A stretch of DNA of 9,578 nucleotides from an uncultured Prevotella sp. (GTDB taxonomy: Bacteria; Bacteroidota; Bacteroidia; Bacteroidales; Bacteroidaceae). Below, in pieces: positions 5,821 through 9,578 of the stretch (position 1 is the first letter of the stretch; every line of letters starts with the position of its first letter). The DNA lies in the NCBI GenBank assembly GCA_934230115.1, contig CAKQEI010000080.1:1-9578 (forward strand), read 5' to 3'. The position numbers and the translations under genes are program-made. Below the pieces are notes generated by a model that was not told the origin of the DNA, searched no databases, and was given only the letters and a program-made list of their open reading frames with translations.

Positions 5821-8793
5821 CTAAAACGTCAGTCCCAAGCTCAGCGAGTAGGTTCTCGGACGTGGATAGAAGCTGCTGTCAACACCGTTTGGCACTTCCG
5901 GGTCGGCACCCGAATAGTTGGTTATGCAGAACACGTTCTGCACCATAGCCGAGAGCGACAGCGAGCACCACTTCGACACCTTTCCGAAGTTGTAGCTCAA
6001 GTTGATGTTGTCGAGCTTCAGGAACGAGGCGTTCTCCACATAATAGTCCGACAGATACTGGCGTGTTTGGAATCCAGTCTTCATATAACTGCGATTGAGA
6101 TTATTCAGCTGCAGTCCGTCGGCCCAAGTCTCCAATTCCCAAGCACCCGTGTTCATAGCCGTAGCGTTGTAGACATAGTTGCCGATGTTTGCGCGGAAAC
6201 TCATGCCGAGTGTGAGCTGCTTGTAGCGGAGCGAGGTTGAGAGCCCCATGATATAGTCGGGCATCGGCGAGTGGTAGCGGTAGCGGTCCGACTCGTTGAT
6301 TGTTCCATCATGGTTAACATCAGCGTAGGCTCCCTCAATAGGCTTTCCGTTGCGGTCGTAGAGCTGGTGGTAGACGTAGAACATGTTTGGAGTGTAACCC
6401 TCGGTGAGCACCTGAATTTGGTTCTGGTCCTTCACCGTAGGGCCAACAATCATGTTGGTCTCGCTGTCGCTCTTCACGAGCGAGAGGTTCTTCACCGTCA
6501 TCTTCTGCCATGTGAAGTTGTATGAGAGGTTCCATTCCCAGTCCTTTGTCTGCACCGGTGTTGCACTGAGTGTCACCTCAATACCGTGGCTGTCCACATT
6601 GCCCACATTGGTTGTGATGGTCTTGCCAAACTGAGTGCCTGCAGCAGCCGGAACAGTTGCGATGAGGTCCTTGGTCTTGCGAGTGTAGAAGTCGAACGAG
6701 CCTGAGAGGCGGTTATTCAGGAATCCGAAGTCGAAACCTACGTTCCATGAGTCGGTTGTCTCCCATTTCAGGTTCGACACGTAAGCCTCCGGACGGTAGG
6801 TCTTAATCCATGTGCCGTTGACATAAGCCTCGGCTCCAGTTGCGCTGTAGGTGTAGACTGGCAGATAATTGTAGTTGCCGCCAACCTCCTGCTGACCCGT
6901 CACACCGTAAGAGGCACGGAGCTTGAGGTTGCTGAGCACCTTGTTGTCCTTGAGGAACGACTCGTTGCTTATTGTCCAACCCAAGCCTACCGAAGGGAAT
7001 GTGCCCCAGCGATAGTCGCTGCCGAAGCGCGAGCTGCCGTCGCGACGCATAGTGGCTGTGAGGAGATAACGACCGTCGAACGAATAGTTCACACGACCGT
7101 AATAAGAGAGCAACGTGTGGCGATAGTCCTCTGCCTTGTGGGTCTTGAGCTGCGAGCCTGCCACATTATACTCTATGGTTTCGGGCGAGGTAGACTTCCA
7201 GTACTGGTAGTCGTAGCCGATGGTTGCGTCGACATTGCTCTTCGCGTCCTCGAAGTAGTGGCCGTAGTTGGCGTAAACGGTGAGCAGATTGTTCATCTTC
7301 TTCTGCGGACCATAGTTATAATCGTAGCCGCCATCGAAGTAGTTGGATGCTGCATAGTCGGGGATGCGGGTGTGGCCCTTGCCCTCAGCCACGTCGGTGC
7401 CAACTGTTGCATGAAGCTTGACATCGGGGAAGAAGTGGAGCTTGTAGTCAACGTCAAAGTTGCCGATGAATCGCTTCACATCGCTGCCAGCGTCGTACAT
7501 GTCAACGAGTCCGCGCGGATTGCGCTGTCCTGCCGATGTGTTGATAGGATTGCCGCTTGCGTCGAGCGACTCGGTGTAGCCGCCAAGAGCCGACGAACCT
7601 GAGTAGACGGGCAATGTGGGATTGAATGTTGCGGCTGCCCAGATGGCGTTGCCGTTATAGAATGAGTTCTTGGTGAGCGAGCCTTTGGCGTTGAGCGTGA
7701 GCTTGAGGTGGTCGTTGAAGAAGCTCGGGTTGAGCACAAGACTACCGGTGAAACGTTCCGACTTGTCACCGCGAATGATACCGTTCTGGTTTGCATAGCC
7801 CACGGATGCACGGAAAGGCAGACCCTTCACAATGTTTCCTGAGAGCGAAAGATTGTTGTCTGTTGAGAATGATGTGCGGTAGACCTCATCGTACCAGTCG
7901 GTAGAGGCATTGCCAAGCAGAGCCTTCTGCGCGTCGGTGCTGTTGGCGTTGATTACCGAGCGGAACTCGTCGGCACTCAATATGTCCACCATCTGAGCGC
8001 GGGTCTGCATGGTGTTGGTCGAAGAGAACTGCACGTTGAGCTTGGCGTCGGAGCCTTTCTTTGTGGTGATAAGAATAACGCCGTTTGAAGCACGCGAACC
8101 ATAGATGGCTGTTGAGGCGGCATCCTTCAATACGGTCATCGACTCGATGTCCTGCGGATTTATCATGCTCAGGAAGTTGTCGGCTCCAGAGATGCCGCCA
8201 AGCTCCAAAGGCACACCGTCGACAACAATCAACGGGTCGTTTGAGGCGTTCAACGAAGCACCGCCACGCACGCGAATAGTGCTTCCAGATGTGGCAGAGC
8301 CGGAGTTCGACATAATCTGCACACCCGACACCTTGCCATTGATGAGCTGTTCGGGCGAGGAAATGGCTCCCTTGTTGAAGTCCTTAGCCTTGACTGTCGA
8401 CACAGAGCCGGTGAGGTCGCTCTTGCGTGTTGTTCCATAGCCCACAACCACCACTTCGCCAATCTGCTTGTCGTTGGAGTCGAGCTGTATGGTCATCATG
8501 CCGCTCTTGAGCTGCACGGTCTTTGCCACATATCCTATATATGTTACAGAAATCTGTTTTGTTCCTTCGGGAACTGTAAGTGAGAAGTTGCCGTCGATGT
8601 CGGTCACGGCTCCCGTCTTGCCACCGTCGAGCATGATAGTGGCTCCCATAAGAGGTTCCTGGTTATTGGCATCTACTACGCTGCCCTTAATCACGCGGTT
8701 CTGTGCCTGTGCCGAGAGGCTTGACGTGGCAAGCAGTCCGGCGAGCAGCAGCGAGAAACGCCCAGCGGTTTTGTTTCCTTTTGTTTGGTTCAT
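5821..8793 (-). CDS. SusC/RagA-family TonB-dependent oligosaccharide transporter
   Basis: 990 aa, within the usual SusC range. It forms a 22-strand outer-membrane beta-barrel that imports oligosaccharides using TonB energy, with the adjacent SusD as lid. Signal peptide: charged start, hydrophobic 14-24, cleavage likely after AQA at residue 30. An N-terminal carboxypeptidase-D-regulatory-like domain spans about 34-105 (IKGSVVDANNQEPLMGATI, DIDGNFSL, ISVTYIGY). A TonB-box-like EVVVVGYGT (113-121) comes next, then the plug (about 122-246) with LINGKVSGVQI, STIRVRGGAS, PLIVVDGVPL, IESMTVLKDAAS and IYGSRASNGVILITTKKG. The remainder is barrel, ending in LGLTF with the C-terminal Phe typical of outer-membrane proteins. 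No anti-sigma-interacting extension precedes the regulatory-like domain, which argues against ECF-sigma control and for HTCS control. It is the first gene of the operon, about 89 bases after the promoter. Confidence 0.96.
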   Translation of the reverse strand: MNQTKGNKTAGRFSLLLAGLLATSSLSAQAQNRVIKGSVVDANNQEPLMGATIMLDGGKTGAVTDIDGNFSLTVPEGTKQISVTYIGYVAKTVQLKSGMMTIQLDSNDKQIGEVVVVGYGTTRKSDLTGSVSTVKAKDFNKGAISSPEQLINGKVSGVQIMSNSGSATSGSTIRVRGGASLNASNDPLIVVDGVPLELGGISGADNFLSMINPQDIESMTVLKDAASTAIYGSRASNGVILITTKKGSDAKLNVQFSSTNTMQTRAQMVDILSADEFRSVINANSTDAQKALLGNASTDWYDEVYRTSFSTDNNLSLSGNIVKGLPFRASVGYANQNGIIRGDKSERFTGSLVLNPSFFNDHLKLTLNAKGSLTKNSFYNGNAIWAAATFNPTLPVYSGSSALGGYTESLDASGNPINTSAGQRNPRGLVDMYDAGSDVKRFIGNFDVDYKLHFFPDVKLHATVGTDVAEGKGHTRIPDYAASNYFDGGYDYNYGPQKKMNNLLTVYANYGHYFEDAKSNVDATIGYDYQYWKSTSPETIEYNVAGSQLKTHKAEDYRHTLLSYYGRVNYSFDGRYLLTATMRRDGSSRFGSDYRWGTFPSVGLGWTISNESFLKDNKVLSNLKLRASYGVTGQQEVGGNYNYLPVYTYSATGAEAYVNGTWIKTYRPEAYVSNLKWETTDSWNVGFDFGFLNNRLSGSFDFYTRKTKDLIATVPAAAGTQFGKTITTNVGNVDSHGIEVTLSATPVQTKDWEWNLSYNFTWQKMTVKNLSLVKSDSETNMIVGPTVKDQNQIQVLTEGYTPNMFYVYHQLYDRNGKPIEGAYADVNHDGTINESDRYRYHSPMPDYIMGLSTSLRYKQLTLGMSFRANIGNYVYNATAMNTGAWELETWADGLQLNNLNRSYMKTGFQTRQYLSDYYVENASFLKLDNINLSYNFGKVSKWCSLSLSAMVQNVFCITNYSGADPEVPNGVDSSFYPRPRTYSLSLGLTF

Positions 8794-8794
8794 T

Positions 8795-8867
8795 TTGAAA
8801 ACGTTTAGGTAAATTATGGTTTTTGATTCTTATTTATATTCCAATTGAAGACTTGAAACGGTTAGGT
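8795..8867 (-). repeat. Imperfect direct repeat in the susC leader
   Basis: On the transcript strand ACCTAACCGTTTCAA (8867-8853) is nearly repeated as ACCTAAACGTTTTCAA (8810-8795), 57 bases further on and ending one base before the ATG. The second copy therefore covers the ribosome-binding region. It may be a binding site for a protein or small RNA acting on translation, or a relic of a local duplication. Confidence 0.6.
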
Positions 8868-8881
8868 CTTTTTTTCGGTTG

Positions 8882-8909
8882 CAAAATTACATTTATTGAC
8901 TAATATCAA
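8882..8909 (-). promoter_or_regulatory. Predicted Bacteroidota-type promoter of the PUL operon
   Basis: The minus strand has TAATTTTG at 8889-8882, an exact match to the Bacteroidota -7 element TAnnTTTG, and TTG at 8909-8907 as a weak -33 element (consensus TTTG) with a 17-base spacer. Transcription would start near 8875, giving a leader of about 80 bases. It is the only TAnnTTTG match on the minus strand that I found in the upstream region. A poor -33 box is expected for an activator-dependent PUL promoter. Confidence 0.65.
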
Positions 8910-8921
8910 GCGTCACATATT

Positions 8922-8949
8922 GGACAAATGGCAAAACAAAACGGACAAA
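8922..8949 (-). promoter_or_regulatory. Candidate activator site: 21-bp-spaced direct repeat beside the promoter
   Basis: TTTGTCC occurs twice on the minus strand (8949-8943 and 8928-8922), in direct orientation, 21 bp apart, about two helical turns. The proximal copy ends 12 bases before the -33 element. AraC-family DNA-binding domains, the output domain of HTCS regulators that usually control SusC/SusD operons, typically bind direct half-sites at about this spacing next to the promoter. The regulator gene is not in the window, so the assignment is inference. Confidence 0.5.
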
Positions 8950-9050
8950 ACACCTCGTGGTCGCCCATAAACAAAGGATTTGTCGAAAATGTAAAGGGAA
9001 ATGGGGAATTTATGTTTTGCCAAACCACCTCTCCGGACAGCCCAAAACTA

Positions 9051-9116
9051 ACTCTCTCGGCAGGAAAAATTTGTTTCCTCGGCAGAGAACAAAAACTCTC
9101 TCGGCAGAGAGTTTTT
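9051..9116. repeat. Three tandem 22-bp units with core TCGGCAG
   Basis: TCGGCAG lies at 9057-9063, 9079-9085 and 9101-9107, exactly 22 bp apart, in units 9051-9072, 9073-9094 and 9095-9116. Units 1 and 3 both begin ACTCTCTCGGCAG; unit 2 has GTTTCCTCGGCAG. A degenerate fourth unit (CTCTCCGGACAG, 9029-9040) lies 23 bp before unit 1. The A/T-rich half of each unit is less conserved. The spacing puts all cores on one face of the DNA, which suggests protein binding. Confidence 0.7.
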
Positions 9117-9119
9117 TTT
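9091..9119. terminator. Terminator-like hairpin, potentially bidirectional
   Basis: AAAAACTCTCT (9091-9101) and AGAGAGTTTTT (9106-9116) form a perfect 11-bp stem around CGGC, with eight T's at 9112-9119 on the + strand and five T's on the minus strand. This fits an intrinsic terminator working in either direction. No + strand gene precedes it, so it may end transcription entering from beyond the right edge and insulate the PUL promoter. It is also the third unit of the TCGGCAG array, so it could instead be a protein site. Confidence 0.5.
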
Positions 9120-9277
9120 AGCCTCAAAAGTCAAAGAATCTCATTAACCTATTACTGATTTAAAAATCTCTTTAAAAACACCATTTACAGACAATCACAT
9201 AACAACCTATGCAGAATCTCTGTGTGGACAGCCGGAAATAAAACTCTCAAAAACATGCCCTTTCTTGTCCTTTTTTT

Positions 9278-9369
9278 GGTCTTCTATTAAGACCGAACTT
9301 GGTCTTAATAATTCTTGAGGGTTGGTCTTCTATTAAGACCAAAAAGGGTCTTAATAGAAGACTAATTCC
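9278..9369. repeat. Four tandem 23-bp GGTCTT units forming nested palindromes
   Basis: GGTCTT starts at 9278, 9301, 9324 and 9347, exactly 23 bp apart. Units 1 and 3 carry the identical 17-mer GGTCTTCTATTAAGACC, itself a dyad (GGTCTT-N5-AAGACC). Units 2 and 4 carry GGTCTTAATA; unit 4 (GGTCTTAATAGAAGACT) is the reverse complement of the 17-mer with one change. Units 3 and 4 can therefore fold into a stem of about 19 bp (9322-9340 with 9347-9365, loop AAAAAG), and units 1 and 2 into a 10-bp stem (9285-9294 with 9301-9310). No coding frame explains this pattern. Confidence 0.85.
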
Positions 9370-9466
9370 CGGCTTGATATTATAGTAAGTGTCCAAGTCC
9401 ATTTTTTACGGATAAAGCCATAAATTCGGAAGAAAAGATACATAATATTTATATTGAGCCATTACA

Positions 9467-9490
9467 AGATAATTAAATATTTAATTATCT
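9467..9490. other. Perfect 24-bp AT-rich palindrome
   Basis: AGATAATTAAAT (9467-9478) is followed directly by its exact reverse complement (9479-9490), with no loop. Pairing stops on both sides. It could be a dimeric regulator site or a cruciform-prone element. AT-richness raises the chance of such palindromes, but 12 matched pairs is still long. Confidence 0.7.
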
Positions 9491-9533
9491 ATACATATAG
9501 CAGGAGGGGGGTGTGTCAAAAGTCAAACAATGC

Positions 9534-9578
9534 GGGCTGAAAGCCCAATGTTCTCCATAGCCCAGGGCAGCGCCCTGG
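9534..9578. repeat. REP-like double-hairpin element, cut by the window edge
   Basis: Two compact GC-rich hairpins: GGGCT-GAA-AGCCC (9534-9546) and CCAGGGC-AGC-GCCCTGG (9562-9578), 15 bases apart. The second reaches the last base of the window and may extend further. The pair of a GGGCTGAAAGCCC and a CAGGGC/GCCCTG stem resembles an intergenic repeat I recall from many Bacteroidota genomes; this is recollection, not a search. Confidence 0.55.

Larger units (their letters stand above)
8794..9578. other. 785-base non-coding region upstream of the operon
   Basis: No convincing gene is seen on either strand: the short open frames around 8906-9158 on both strands have no signal peptide, recognisable domain or composition like the neighbouring genes. 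The region holds the promoter, candidate operator and several repeat arrays listed separately. Within it, 9120-9277 shows no structure I can name apart from one GGACAGCC (9226-9233) that also occurs at 9035-9042. Confidence 0.6.

Noticed and set aside
8906..9158. Short open frames on both strands in the upstream region (73 and 76 codons)
   Set aside because: They overlap each other, the promoter region and the TCGGCAG repeats, and show no domain, signal peptide or gene-like composition.
9278..9369. CRISPR array
   Set aside because: The period is 23 bp with no room for spacers, and the units alternate in sequence.
9029..9369. Plasmid-type iteron origin suggested by 22-23-bp repeats near AT-rich DNA
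   Set aside because: No replication initiator gene or DnaA box was seen, and the setting is a PUL upstream region.
9124..9527. Repeated 12-mer TCAAAAGTCAAA at 9124-9135 and 9516-9527
   Set aside because: Low-complexity and without consistent spacing or flanking similarity; plausible by chance.

Overview
The window looks like part of a Bacteroidota chromosome, most likely Prevotella/Segatella or a close relative. The evidence is a SusC/SusD pair, lipoproteins with acidic residues straight after the lipid cysteine, starts without Shine-Dalgarno sequences, a TAnnTTTG-type promoter and GC-rich intergenic hairpin repeats. The genus is an inference; the phylum is well supported. All five genes lie on the minus strand and form one polysaccharide utilization locus (PUL), read from about 8.9 kb down to position 1.

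Order of transcription: SusC-family TonB-dependent transporter (8793-5821), SusD-family binding lipoprotein (5630-4056), SusE-like surface glycan-binding lipoprotein (3956-2553), a GH53 endo-beta-1,4-galactanase lipoprotein (2334-1279) and a second GH53 with an ordinary signal peptide (1201-95). Two GH53 enzymes point to beta-1,4-galactan (pectic galactan, type I arabinogalactan, RG-I side chains) as substrate. The layout matches the known Bacteroides thetaiotaomicron galactan PUL (BT4667-BT4673: SusC, SusD, surface glycan-binding protein, GH53). Likely division of labour: the lipoprotein GH53 cuts galactan at the surface, the SusE-like and SusD proteins bind chains and products, SusC imports oligosaccharides, and the soluble GH53 shortens them in the periplasm. 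The beta-galactosidase and the hybrid two-component (HTCS) regulator expected for such a locus are not in the window; either could lie just outside it.

The 785 bases upstream of susC (8794-9578) hold no convincing gene but are dense in structure. They contain a Bacteroidota-type promoter, a 21-bp-spaced direct repeat abutting it (candidate AraC-type/HTCS operator), a near-duplicate motif in the leader, three 22-bp-spaced CTCGGCAG units whose last copy is a terminator-like hairpin, four GGTCTT units spaced exactly 23 bp that also fold into two long hairpins, a perfect 24-bp AT palindrome, and the start of a REP-like double-hairpin element at the window edge.

Every downstream cistron is preceded by a GC-rich stem-loop, and the susE-GH53 gap also carries a 22-bp tandem duplication bracketed by an inverted repeat. 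The coding part is an ordinary galactan PUL. The unusual material is the non-coding repeat architecture.
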